From assembly GCA_036804505.1 (NCBI GenBank), contig DAIRSI010000012.1, positions 39,276 to 103,275 on the forward strand: DNA of 64,000 nt. Reading direction: 5' to 3'. The position numbers were made by a program, and so were the translations under genes. Within the stretch, counting starts at the first letter, position 1; every line of letters starts with the position of its first letter. The DNA is from Phocaeicola_A sp036804505 (lineage in GTDB: Bacteria > Bacteroidota > Bacteroidia > Bacteroidales > Bacteroidaceae). Below, one piece after another: positions 1 to 8,041 of the stretch. Below the pieces are notes generated by a model. It was not told the DNA's origin. It was given only the letters and a program-made list of their open reading frames with translations, and did no database searches.

Positions 1-76
1 AATTAACATAGTTAATCTCGTAAAGTACGACAGCTAACTTCGGAGGTTCCGAAAGCCAACTTTGCTCCTTTTTTTC

Positions 77-230
77 CATTACAAAAAGTTTGCCCTGAGT
101 ACCCTACACCGGAAAAAGCTGATTATCAGGAAAAACGGGTGTAAGGACGTTTTTTTTCGTCCTGTCACCGGAACTGGTTGAAAAACAATTCTTTGTGGTG
201 ACGAGTACTCAGGGTAAACTTTTTGTAATG
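77..230. repeat. 154-bp element with 26-bp terminal inverted repeats
   Basis: Bases 77-102 and 205-230 are inverted copies of each other over 26 positions with one mismatch. Between them lie smaller dyads, for example AGGACG (144-149) and CGTCCT (158-163) around eight T. The left arm is shared with a sequence near 41153-41185. No open reading frame of note is inside and no clear target duplication flanks it. It could be a MITE-like element or a structured extragenic repeat; the sequence alone does not decide. Confidence 0.6.
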
Positions 231-253
231 TATTCGTGCCATTCAGGATAAAA

Positions 254-300
254 AAACAAACAAGTTTGTTTTGTGGAGCCTCCAATTTGCATTATCTTTG
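254..300 (+). promoter_or_regulatory. Promoter of PLD gene with 18-bp palindrome
   Basis: The -7 box is TATCTTTG (293-300) and the -33 box TTTG (270-273), 19 bases apart, which is the Bacteroidota pattern. A perfect palindrome AAACAAACAAGTTTGTTT (254-271) overlaps the -33 box. The same palindrome and the same 18 bases around the -7 box recur in front of ftsY (35187-35232). Confidence 0.75.
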
Positions 301-318
301 CAGGCTGAAAAAGAGAGT

Positions 319-1587
319 ATGAGAATTAATTCGTTGAGATATAGTGTTCTGATAGCGCTTCTGGTATTTGCCGGCGGATGCATTTCCTATGCACAAGATG
401 TTGCTTCTTCTGTGAAAAGCGACTCTGTTCTGAAAGCTTTTCTGCATGAACAGGGGGTGGAGGCTACCGAAGGAAACAAGGTTCGGCTATTGGAAAGCGG
501 CAGGGAAAAATTCAATGACATGTTTTCCGAGATAAGAAAAGCAAGGCATCATGTTCATTTGGAATACTTCAATTTCAGAAACGATTCCATAGCAGGTGCA
601 CTCTTTGACCTGCTTGCGCAAAAAGCAAGCGAAGGAGTGGAGGTGAGAGCTCTGTTTGACGCTTTCGGAAATATGTCCAACAACAAGCCTTTGAGGAAAA
701 AATACCTGAAAGTATTAAGAAAAAAGGGAATAGAAATCTATGAATTCGACCCGATAAGATTTCCATGGCTCAATCATGTTCTGATGCGTGATCACCGGAA
801 AATTGTAGTGGTGGACGGAAAGACTGGCTATACGGGAGGAATGAATGTGGCTGATTACTATATTCACGGAACTCAGAAAGTGGGCAATTGGCGTGATATG
901 CATCTTCGCATTGAAGGACCTGCCGTACATAGTTTGCAGGAAATTTTTCTCAAGACATGGAACAAGGTGACCAAACAAAAGATAGGAGGGCAAACTTATT
1001 TCCCTGTTATGAATACGGATTCTGTGCCTGAAGATTCGGCGGAAACAGTTGCTATTGTGGACAGATGTCCAAATGTGACGCCCGATTTATTACGCCATAC
1101 GCTTGCTGAAAGCATTAATTCGGCCAACGAAAAGGTACAGATTATCAATCCTTATTTTGCCCCGACGCATACCATTAAGGAAGCACTGAAAAAAGCATTG
1201 AAAAGAGGGGTAACTGTAGAAATCATGATTCCGGCAGTCAGCGACATACCCTTCACTCCCGAAGCTGCATTGTATCAGTTGCACAAACTGCAAAAGCGAG
1301 GTGCTCGGGTTTTCCTTTTCCAAGGCGGATTCCATCATTCCAAAATCATGATGATAGACGGGGTGTATTCCACCGTGGGCTCTGCCAATCTCAATAGCCG
1401 GAGTCTGCGATATGACTATGAAGTAAATGCTTTTATTTTTAACAAAAGCACCACGAATGACCTGGTATCCATGTTCGAGAAGGACAAACAGAATAGTGTG
1501 GAAATGACTTCACAGACATGGAAAAACCGCTCCTTGTGGAAGCGGTTTGTAGGTTGGTTTGCCAATCTGTTTACTCCGGTGCTTTAG
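319..1587 (+). CDS. Secreted phospholipase D / cardiolipin synthase-like protein
   Basis: A 422-residue protein with two PLDc domains. The two HKD signatures are clear: HRKIVVVDGKTGYTGG in the first half and HSKIMMIDGVYSTVGSANLN in the second, so both catalytic histidine-lysine pairs are intact. Family members join two phosphatidylglycerols into cardiolipin or hydrolyse phosphodiesters. The N-terminus is an export signal (MRINSLRYSVLIALLVFAGGC) rather than the two membrane helices of classical Cls; a cysteine after AGG could make it a lipoprotein, or cleavage may follow SYA. The ATG at 319 was chosen over an upstream TTG because it starts the signal peptide and sits 18 bases after the -7 box. 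Substrate is inferred only from the family. Confidence 0.85.
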   Translation: MRINSLRYSVLIALLVFAGGCISYAQDVASSVKSDSVLKAFLHEQGVEATEGNKVRLLESGREKFNDMFSEIRKARHHVHLEYFNFRNDSIAGALFDLLAQKASEGVEVRALFDAFGNMSNNKPLRKKYLKVLRKKGIEIYEFDPIRFPWLNHVLMRDHRKIVVVDGKTGYTGGMNVADYYIHGTQKVGNWRDMHLRIEGPAVHSLQEIFLKTWNKVTKQKIGGQTYFPVMNTDSVPEDSAETVAIVDRCPNVTPDLLRHTLAESINSANEKVQIINPYFAPTHTIKEALKKALKRGVTVEIMIPAVSDIPFTPEAALYQLHKLQKRGARVFLFQGGFHHSKIMMIDGVYSTVGSANLNSRSLRYDYEVNAFIFNKSTTNDLVSMFEKDKQNSVEMTSQTWKNRSLWKRFVGWFANLFTPVL

Positions 1588-1952
1588 TTTTTCTTCTTGT
1601 CGCTTTTCTTGAAAATTCCTTTCACAAAACCGGTTGTGGATTCAACACCTTTCTGAACACTTTTTCCTACTTTCTTAATAGTTACCTGCTTGAGGTAGCG
1701 CGCTTTCAGCTCGTTGTACTGCTTCACTTGTTCGCTGGTAAACTTGTCTTTGCAGGAAGTCTTGTATTCGGTTCTGAAATCCTTGTATTGCGTGTTCAGA
1801 CTGTCCCAGTTCTTTGAAGGAATGGAATCTTGTTTTTCAACGGATTCCACGAATGTTTCGAATCTTTTCAAGAAATTGTTGCTTTGCCCGAAAACTTGTG
1901 TGGACAAAATAAGTCCGAAGCAAAAAATAGCTATAAAAACATTTCTTTTCAT
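1584..1952 (-). CDS. Small secreted protein of unknown function
   Basis: A 122-residue protein with a signal peptide (MKRNVFIAIFCFGLILSTQVFGQ) and a mature part rich in lysine, glutamate and aromatic residues, probably helical, ending in a lysine-rich tail. I do not recognise a characterised family; it resembles small periplasmic proteins common in Bacteroides. Its stop codon overlaps that of the convergent PLD gene by three bases, with no terminator between them. It follows the S41 protease gene by 32 bases on the same strand and may be cotranscribed with it. A TTG six bases upstream is an alternative start. Confidence 0.65.
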   Translation of the reverse strand: MKRNVFIAIFCFGLILSTQVFGQSNNFLKRFETFVESVEKQDSIPSKNWDSLNTQYKDFRTEYKTSCKDKFTSEQVKQYNELKARYLKQVTIKKVGKSVQKGVESTTGFVKGIFKKSDKKKN

Positions 1953-1984
1953 ACTCAATTGTTTTTTAAGATGGTTCTTTGTAT

Positions 1985-3403
1985 TTATTTGATGAGTACA
2001 CCGTTCTGCTGCTTCATCTGAAGTGAGCAGAACCCCGTTACTATATTATGGCGGTTTATGTAGGGACTGATATTGCTTGAGGCAGTGGTTGTGCCCGGGT
2101 TTGTAATCAGGCCGATGGTATAGGAGAGCAAGAGCTCGTTTGTGCTTCCCAAGGGTTGCAGAACATCAAAATTCTTTATTTCATCGACAGTATAAGTCGG
2201 AGCGAACCCACTTTCGTAGTCGGTGGAATGGGCGCTGTTATAGCAAGTGGCTACAATGGGGTAGATGGTATATTTGTTGTTCGTATCCCAGGAAAACGCT
2301 TTAGAGGCCACATTTTTTCCCACGGTAGTGGCACCCACCAGCACGACATTGTCTTTACCCAGATAGGGTATAAGGCCGTTAATGACGAGTTCTGAGGCCG
2401 ATGCCGTATATTGGCCCGTGAGGATATACACTTTGCCAAGATTCAGATTGGCATCCGAAGCATAAGTGGCATCCAGAAGGTAGGTAGTATTAAGACTCTG
2501 GTTCTTGTCGTTGTATTCCAGCGAACAGAAAGTCTTTCCCAGACTGGCTTGCGGCACCATCAGGCTGGCGAGCTTCTGCGCCATGGTGACATATCCGCCC
2601 GGATTGTAGCGCAAATCCAGAATGAAAGCGTCGGGCTGGGCTGACTTGAATTTCAGGAAAATCTTTTTCATCTGGTCTCCGTAGGCTGTTTCGCTCGCTG
2701 CATCGGTAGGGCCGGTGGAGAAACTGTTATACATCAGGTAGGCTATCTTCTTGCCGCCGACTGTGTAGACGGAGTCCACATAGAACGGATTGTCCTCCAT
2801 GGCACGGGAAGCGCCCACTTTGTAGTCTCCTTCTTTCTTCCAGGAATAGGTACCGTTATTGTTCACCAGGCTGACGATGGACAGACTCGTTCCCGTTCCG
2901 TTGATCAAACCGGTGTAGTTGTCGGTAGTAAGAGTGGTGCCGTCAATAGCTTCAATCCACTGTCCGCGTGCCAGTTTGGCTTGTTCGGCAGGAGAGCCGG
3001 ACGCCACGTAGATGATTCTTGCATATTTGTGAGTGCTCACTCCCGTGGGGTCTTCATATAAGATGAAATCGAATCCGTAAGTGGAGCTTTTGCCAAAATG
3101 GAGGGAGCGAGTGGCTGCTTTTGCCATCTCTTCTATGTATGAGAAAGAATCTCCTTTACCACTGCGACATTTGGTGGACAAAAGGGACTTGAAGAAAGTT
3201 TCGGCATCCGTGAAGTAATCCTTTTCTTCCTTTGTGGGCATGTCGGCATACCAAAGATAATACTGGCTCATGGTTTCGTAAATCCATTTGTCCTGGCCAA
3301 TCAATGCTTCATATTCGCCGCTACGGTCTTCACCGCAGGATGTGAGCAGTGAAAGGAAAAGCATAGCGGTTAGAATTGGAAATATGTTTGTGAGTTTCTT
3401 CAT
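1985..3403 (-). CDS. S41-family C-terminal processing peptidase, lipoprotein
   Basis: A 472-residue protein with a lipoprotein signal (LLTSC, lipid-bearing Cys23), then a helical N-terminal region, a PDZ-like segment (VASGSPAEQAKLARGQWIEAIDG) and the S41 catalytic domain. The peptidase signature is present: LDLRYNPGG, the nucleophile Ser in TASASELVING, and the general-base Lys in GATTVGKNV. Such proteins are tail-specific proteases of the envelope; Bacteroidota carry several as surface lipoproteins of unknown substrate. The ATG at 3403 is preferred to an in-frame TTG at 3427 because the latter lies within the promoter. Confidence 0.85.
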   Translation of the reverse strand: MKKLTNIFPILTAMLFLSLLTSCGEDRSGEYEALIGQDKWIYETMSQYYLWYADMPTKEEKDYFTDAETFFKSLLSTKCRSGKGDSFSYIEEMAKAATRSLHFGKSSTYGFDFILYEDPTGVSTHKYARIIYVASGSPAEQAKLARGQWIEAIDGTTLTTDNYTGLINGTGTSLSIVSLVNNNGTYSWKKEGDYKVGASRAMEDNPFYVDSVYTVGGKKIAYLMYNSFSTGPTDAASETAYGDQMKKIFLKFKSAQPDAFILDLRYNPGGYVTMAQKLASLMVPQASLGKTFCSLEYNDKNQSLNTTYLLDATYASDANLNLGKVYILTGQYTASASELVINGLIPYLGKDNVVLVGATTVGKNVASKAFSWDTNNKYTIYPIVATCYNSAHSTDYESGFAPTYTVDEIKNFDVLQPLGSTNELLLSYTIGLITNPGTTTASSNISPYINRHNIVTGFCSLQMKQQNGVLIK

Positions 3404-3421
3404 TTTCTTAATTTTATCAAT

Positions 3422-3429
3422 ACGCAAAA
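3422..3429 (-). promoter_or_regulatory. Promoter -7 box of S41 protease gene
   Basis: Reading the minus strand, TACTTTTG matches TAnnTTTG about 20 bases upstream of the S41 start codon. The -33 box is not clear. Confidence 0.5.
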
Positions 3430-3581
3430 GTAAGGCTTTTTGAGTTTCTTTCTTAATTTTGCGTATTAAAAATTCCTATAGGTGCATAAACGATTGCCAA
3501 ATTTTCTTTTTTACTTTTTTTAAATGTTCTTCTGCAAAAAATCGAAGATTATATTGTACTTTCGCAATCGCAAACTCCAAA

Positions 3582-3668
3582 GGAAAAGTGCCGGAGTGGT
3601 CGATCGGGCCGCACTCGAAATGCGGTGTACGGGTAACTGTACCTAGGGTTCGAATCCCTACTTTTCCG
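3582..3668 (+). tRNA. tRNA-Ser(CGA)
   Basis: An 87-base class II tRNA. Acceptor GGAAAAG pairs with CTTTTCC, the anticodon stem CCGCA/TGCGG holds loop CTCGAAA with anticodon CGA, a long variable arm follows, and the T-loop is TTCGAAT. Discriminator base G fits serine. CCA is not encoded. A likely promoter -7 box, TACTTTCG, ends 17 bases upstream (3557-3564). Confidence 0.95.
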
Positions 3669-3683
3669 CTTCTTTTCACGAAT

Positions 3684-4460
3684 ATGAAAACAAAACAGGA
3701 AATCGTTGCCAACTGGTTACCCCGCTATACTAAAAGGAAGCTGGAAGAATTCGACCAATATATTCTATTGACAAACTTCAATAAATATGTGGAGATTTTT
3801 GCTGACAAGTTCCATGTGCCTATTCTGGGACATGATGCAAACATGATTTCGGCGTCCGCCGAAGGTATTACCATGATTAATTTCGGTATGGGAAGTCCCA
3901 ATGCAGCTATCATTATGGATCTGCTGAGTGCCGTAAGCCCCAAAGCCTGTCTTTTTCTTGGCAAATGCGGAGGGATAGACAAGAAGAATAAATTGGGGGA
4001 TTTGATTTTGCCTATCGCAGCAATCCGCGGCGAAGGAACATCCAATGACTACTATCCGCCTGAAGTTCCCGCTTTACCCGCTTTCATGCTGCAGCGCGCG
4101 GTCTCCTCGGCTATTCGTGACTATGCTCGGGATTACTGGACAGGCACTGTCTATACCACCAACCGGAGGATTTGGGAGCACGACGAAGACTTCAAGTCTT
4201 ATTTGAAGAAAACCCGTGCCATGGCTGTCGATATGGAGACCGCCACGCTTTTCACAACAGGTTTTTTCAATCACATCCCCACGGGAGCCTTGTTGCTGGT
4301 ATCGGATCAACCCATGATTCCTGAAGGAGTGAAAACTGAGGAAAGCGATATCAAGGTAACCCGGAATTTTGTGGAGGAGCATGTGGAGATAGGTATATCG
4401 GCTTTGAGGATGATTATCGACCAAAAGCAGACCGTCAAGCATTTGAGATTTGGATGGTAA
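3684..4460 (+). CDS. amn: AMP nucleosidase, short bacterial form
   Basis: A 258-residue member of the nucleoside phosphorylase/nucleosidase superfamily, matching the short Bacteroidota AMP nucleosidase that splits AMP into adenine and ribose-5-phosphate. Visible motifs include FGMGSPNAAI, the GKCGGI turn, and AVDMETATLF, which carries the purine-site Met-Glu pair of the superfamily. The ATG at 3684 is the start; a longer frame would run backwards through the tRNA-Ser gene. It converges with the HsdR-N gene with one base between the stop codons. Confidence 0.85.
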   Translation: MKTKQEIVANWLPRYTKRKLEEFDQYILLTNFNKYVEIFADKFHVPILGHDANMISASAEGITMINFGMGSPNAAIIMDLLSAVSPKACLFLGKCGGIDKKNKLGDLILPIAAIRGEGTSNDYYPPEVPALPAFMLQRAVSSAIRDYARDYWTGTVYTTNRRIWEHDEDFKSYLKKTRAMAVDMETATLFTTGFFNHIPTGALLLVSDQPMIPEGVKTEESDIKVTRNFVEEHVEIGISALRMIIDQKQTVKHLRFGW

Positions 4461-4461
4461 A

Positions 4462-4911
4462 CTACAGTTCGGAATATTCCGGGATGTTTTTCAGAAAGTG
4501 GTAGGACTGGGTTTCGTAATCAATTTTACAGCAATAGTGGAGCATTCCATTGCTCACAATGAGATAATCAACCTTCATCACAAGATTGTAATTGGATATC
4601 TGCGTGAAAACCTTTTGGGTGATTTCCACAGTAGGAGCCTTGTATTCCACAATGAGCCGGGGACGCAGATTGGTATCGAATAGTACTGAGTCACAACGCT
4701 TTTTCATTCCGTTAAGATTGAGCTGCACTTCATTGGCAAGCAAACTTTGGGGGTATCCTTTCTGTTCTGTCAGGAAATGAATGAAATGTTGCCGCACCCA
4801 TTCCTCGGGAGTCAGAGCCACATAAGTTTTTCTCACAATATCGAAAATAACTTTCTTTCCATCTTTTATTGTGATTTTTACGGGGTAATCGGGTAGGTTT
4901 AACGGTAACAT
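4462..4911 (-). CDS. Stand-alone HsdR N-terminal nuclease-like domain protein
   Basis: A 149-residue protein similar to the N-terminal part of type I restriction HsdR subunits (HSDR_N_2-type), without any helicase part. A PD-(D/E)xK core is visible: Asp74 in KRCDSVLF and Glu89-x-Lys91 in LIVEYKAP. No methylase or specificity gene is nearby, so it is not a restriction system as it stands. It is divergent from holA, which hints at a housekeeping or DNA-repair role, but function is unknown. ATG at 4911 chosen; an upstream ATG would add five residues within the leader. Confidence 0.75.
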   Translation of the reverse strand: MLPLNLPDYPVKITIKDGKKVIFDIVRKTYVALTPEEWVRQHFIHFLTEQKGYPQSLLANEVQLNLNGMKKRCDSVLFDTNLRPRLIVEYKAPTVEITQKVFTQISNYNLVMKVDYLIVSNGMLHYCCKIDYETQSYHFLKNIPEYSEL

Positions 4912-4949
4912 TTTGTAAATTTGCAAATATTATAGTGGTTCACTGCTTG

Positions 4950-4980
4950 CAAAAGTAAGTAAAAATAAAAAATAAAACAA
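4950..4980 (-). promoter_or_regulatory. Promoter of HsdR-N-like gene
   Basis: On the minus strand TACTTTTG (4950-4957) fits the -7 box, with TTG (4978-4980) 20 bases upstream as a -33 box. Confidence 0.5.
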
Positions 4981-4996
4981 GAGATACCGGTATTTT

Positions 4997-6016
4997 ATGG
5001 CAGCAAAAAACATTACATTTGAAGATTTGATGAAGTCATTGAAAAACAGGGACTTCAAGCCAGTTTATCTGTTAATGGGTGAGGAGTCCTATTTCATAGA
5101 CCGTGTTTCGGATACCATTGAGGAAACCGTACTTACTCCGGAAGAAAAGGAATTCAACCAGACGGTCATGTATGGTGCCGATGTGGAAATAGGGACTGTG
5201 ATCAATGCTGCAAAACGCTACCCCATGATGTCGGAATATCAGGTGATTATAGTGAAGGAGGCTCAGAATATCAGGAATCTGGACGAGCTTTCCTTCTACA
5301 TGCAGAAGCCTATGAAAAGCACGATTTTGGTACTTTGCTATAAAAACGGAAAAGCGGACAGAAGAAAAAAATATGTGGCCGAGATAGAAAAAACAGGCGT
5401 GGTTTTCGAGTCGGCAAAAATGAAGGATGAACAGCTTCCCGGATTTATTTCGGCTTATCTGAAAAGAAAAGGTGTGGATATTGATTCCAATGCGGCTTTC
5501 ATCTTGAGCGAACACGTAGGAGCCAACCTGACGAGAATGGCAGGTGAATTGGAAAAGCTCATCATTACTTTGCCAAAAGGACAGACCCGGGTAACTCCCG
5601 AACAGATTGAAAAGAATATCGGTATCAGCAAGGAGTACAACAATTTTGAATTGAAAAACGCTTTGATTAGCAAGGATATTCTCAAGGCCAACAAAATTAT
5701 AAATTATTTTGCTTCCAACCCCAAAGCCAATCCCATTCAAATGACCTTGGCTTTTCTGTTCAGCTTTTATTCAAATCTGATGTTGGCTTATTATGCTCCT
5801 CAAAAGACACAGGAAGGAGTAGCTTCGTTTTTAGGATTCAGAACATCCTGGCAAGCCAAAGATTATCTTACAGCCATGCGATTATATTCGGCAAGGAAAA
5901 CCATGGAGATAATTTCCGAAATAAGATATACCGATGCACGTTCCAAAGGAGTGGGTAACTCCATGGCCGACCAAGGGGATCTTCTCAAGGAACTTATTTA
6001 TAAAATTCTTCATTAA
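4997..6016 (+). CDS. holA: DNA polymerase III subunit delta
   Basis: A 339-residue protein of the HolA family, the clamp-loader subunit that opens the beta sliding clamp. The start (ITFEDLMKSLKNRDFKPVYL) and the segment LMGEESYFIDRVSDTIEE are typical of the delta family, as are the AAA+-like fold without a Walker A motif and the length. The C-terminal helical collar domain (about 210-339) is complete. It is divergently transcribed from the HsdR-N gene. A 9-bp inverted repeat without a T-tract lies 40 bases after the stop. Confidence 0.88.
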   Translation: MAAKNITFEDLMKSLKNRDFKPVYLLMGEESYFIDRVSDTIEETVLTPEEKEFNQTVMYGADVEIGTVINAAKRYPMMSEYQVIIVKEAQNIRNLDELSFYMQKPMKSTILVLCYKNGKADRRKKYVAEIEKTGVVFESAKMKDEQLPGFISAYLKRKGVDIDSNAAFILSEHVGANLTRMAGELEKLIITLPKGQTRVTPEQIEKNIGISKEYNNFELKNALISKDILKANKIINYFASNPKANPIQMTLAFLFSFYSNLMLAYYAPQKTQEGVASFLGFRTSWQAKDYLTAMRLYSARKTMEIISEIRYTDARSKGVGNSMADQGDLLKELIYKILH

Positions 6017-6757
6017 AAGCCTCTTTTTTCCGGATGAGTGTACTTTTATGACACTATAATTGCAGTTAAAATGCAATTATTCAATGCTTTATCTCATATT
6101 TTAATTCACGAGAATCGAATATTTCTTTTTGTGTTGCCATCTGTACAGATTTATGCAAAGGAAATCGATTTTTAGTCAAAGAGAGCGAATGCCTGCCTCT
6201 TTCAATCTCTTCATTATACAATCATAATCACAAATTACCATTACATTTGTACCTAATACAATTGTAACAACAAGGTTGATATATCAACATTACAATAATA
6301 TCCGCTCGTTTACATAATTACCTATAGTAAATGATACATCGTTATAGGTATTGTTATAAACTTAAACTCTCTCTTTTTTATAAATATCCATTCATATACA
6401 AATTAGTTAATCAAATAAAAATCAGATTATTATATGTATATTTCAAATCTTTATGACTAAATATAGATCTCTTTTTGTTTATTATTGTACAAACAGAACT
6501 AAAATCAATTATATTTACATTATATCATATTAATAATGAATTTATTGTATTCTTTTATTCAATCTTTTTCAAATATTAATTTTACATGTTTAATCTTGTA
6601 ATTACAAATATATAGTTTAATATTGTATTTATTGTTTCCTTATGTAAATGTTTAATGTTATATAATTAATTTGCGTAATTAAATTTTAATGATTACATTT
6701 GTCTTGTAATTAAAAGTAACAAATATACTTCTGTAAAATTTATTGTATTTTGTCATT
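6017..6757. other. 741-bp AT-rich intergenic region
   Basis: No coding region or recognised RNA is seen. The stretch is strongly AT-rich compared with its flanks. It holds the palindromes GTTGATATATCAAC (6275-6288) and TTGTAATTACAA (6596-6607), two copies of CTTGTAATTA (6595 and 6703) and two of ATTACATTTGT (about 6240 and 6692). These cluster upstream of an XRE regulator gene and could be its operators. No DnaA-box cluster is visible, so an origin is not supported. Confidence 0.5.
6056..6080. repeat. 9-bp inverted repeat after holA
   Basis: ATAATTGCA (6056-6064) and TGCAATTAT (6072-6080) form a perfect 9-bp stem with a 7-base loop. There is no following T-run, so it is a poor intrinsic terminator; it may still stabilise the holA transcript end. 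Confidence 0.45.
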
Positions 6758-7207
6758 ATGAAAGATAGAATTGAAGAGATTATGCGCTCAGAAGGCCTTT
6801 CTGCAGCCGATTTTGCCGATAGAATAGGCATAAACAGGTCCGGTTTGTCTCATATCATGAATGGTAGGAACAATCCGAGCCTTGATTTTGTGATGAAGAT
6901 ACATAATGCTTTTCCTTCTATATCCTTAGATTGGTTGTTGGATGGCAGAGGAGAACCTTATGAAGGCGTTTCACAGAAAAACGATAGCGATAGTGGAATC
7001 ATATTTGATGACGATACATTATTTTCCGACCAATCTCCCGAAAGACGTGAATATCGCAAGGAAAATGAGGTTAAACAGCCTAATTTAATGCCTAAAGAGA
7101 TTGTAAAACAGGAAGTTAAGTATGTAGAAAAGCCATCTAGAAAAATTACTGAAATAAGAATTTTCTTCGATGACGATACTTTTGAAATCTTTATTCCACG
7201 AAAATGA
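6758..7207 (+). CDS. XRE-family transcriptional regulator
   Basis: A 149-residue protein. Residues 3-60 form a Cro/C1-type helix-turn-helix (LSAADFADRIGINRSGLSHIMNG), which places the recognition helix at about residues 25-35. The C-terminal part has no recognised domain; it contains the pentapeptide FDDDT twice (83-87 and 137-141), the second in RIFFDDDTFEIFIP at the extreme end. It lies 57 bases before pyrK but has its own AT-rich upstream region. Regulated genes are unknown; no phage genes are near, so a phage repressor is unlikely. The ATG at 6758 was preferred to a TTG at 6743. Confidence 0.8.
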   Translation: MKDRIEEIMRSEGLSAADFADRIGINRSGLSHIMNGRNNPSLDFVMKIHNAFPSISLDWLLDGRGEPYEGVSQKNDSDSGIIFDDDTLFSDQSPERREYRKENEVKQPNLMPKEIVKQEVKYVEKPSRKITEIRIFFDDDTFEIFIPRK

Positions 7208-7230
7208 GTCTTTCAACAGATATATTTTGC

Positions 7231-7238
7231 TAACTTTG
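7231..7238 (+). promoter_or_regulatory. Promoter -7 box of pyrK-pyrD
   Basis: TAACTTTG fits TAnnTTTG and lies 26 bases before the pyrK start, just after the XRE gene stop. It suggests pyrKD has its own promoter. Confidence 0.6.
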
Positions 7239-7264
7239 CAAAAATTACTAATTACAGTATCTAC

Positions 7265-8041
7265 ATGAAAAAATTCATTCTCGATTTGAGAGTTACTGAG
7301 AATATTCGATTACATGATCGGTATGTTCTGCTCAAAATGACTCATGAAAATACTTTGCCTGATATGATTCCCGGGCAATTTGCACAAATACGTGTCGATG
7401 GTTCTCCTACTACCTATCTGAGGAGACCTATTTCTATCAATAATGTTGATAAAGAGAAAAACGAAGTGTGGTTTCTTGTACAAATAGTGGGTGACGGTTC
7501 CCGGAAACTCAGTGAAGCCCAGGTAGGTAGCTTTGTAAATGTTGTTTTACCATTAGGAAATGGTTTTACAGTTGTAAATGATGCTGATTCGCGTTATTTG
7601 CTGGTTGGAGGAGGCGTAGGTACGGCTCCTATGCTTTTCTTAGGTAAATGGCTCAAAGATTGTGGTATTAAGCCCGATTTTCTGCTTGGTGCACGCACTA
7701 TAAATGATTTGCTTCAGCTGGAATCCTTCAAAGCTTTGGGTGAAGTATATGCAACTACGGAAGATGGCTCCTATGGGGAGAAAGGGTTCGTAACGCAGCA
7801 TTCTATTCTGAAACAGAAGAATTATGACCATATTTGCACCTGTGGGCCCAAACCAATGATGGTATCGGTGGCCAAGTATGCCAAAGAGAGCAGTATAGAC
7901 TGTGAAGTATCGTTGGAAAATACCATGGCTTGTGGTATAGGTGCCTGTCTTTGTTGTGTGGAGAACACGAAAGAGGGTAATCTTTGTGTATGTAAAGAAG
8001 GTCCGGTATTTAATATAAACAGACTGTTATGGCAGATTTAA
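7265..8041 (+). CDS. pyrK: Dihydroorotate dehydrogenase B electron transfer subunit
   Basis: A 258-residue FAD/[2Fe-2S] flavoprotein that passes electrons from PyrD to NAD+ in pyrimidine synthesis. FAD-binding RRPISI (53-58) and the nucleotide-binding GGGVGTAPM (115-123) are present. The iron-sulfur ligands are probably Cys223, Cys228, Cys231 and Cys243, in the normal C-x4-C-x2-C-x11-C spacing. The gene overlaps pyrD by 13 bases, so the two subunits are translationally linked. Confidence 0.92.
   Translation: MKKFILDLRVTENIRLHDRYVLLKMTHENTLPDMIPGQFAQIRVDGSPTTYLRRPISINNVDKEKNEVWFLVQIVGDGSRKLSEAQVGSFVNVVLPLGNGFTVVNDADSRYLLVGGGVGTAPMLFLGKWLKDCGIKPDFLLGARTINDLLQLESFKALGEVYATTEDGSYGEKGFVTQHSILKQKNYDHICTCGPKPMMVSVAKYAKESSIDCEVSLENTMACGIGACLCCVENTKEGNLCVCKEGPVFNINRLLWQI

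Larger units (their letters stand above)
1..318. other. Gene-free window start
   Basis: No convincing coding region is seen in the first 318 bases. Bases 1-76 hold a weak hairpin around 37-55 and an oligo-T run at 69-75, perhaps the tail of an upstream gene's terminator. The rest is the 154-bp inverted-repeat element and the promoter of the PLD gene. Confidence 0.5.

Noticed and set aside
3459..3683. N-terminal extension of the AMP nucleosidase frame
   Set aside because: It runs through the tRNA-Ser gene; the ATG at 3684 gives the family start.
6017..6757. Replication origin in the AT-rich gap
   Set aside because: No cluster of DnaA boxes (TTATNCACA) and no dnaA or dnaN nearby.
6758..7207. 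Prophage repressor
   Set aside because: No phage structural, integrase or attachment sequences were seen around it.
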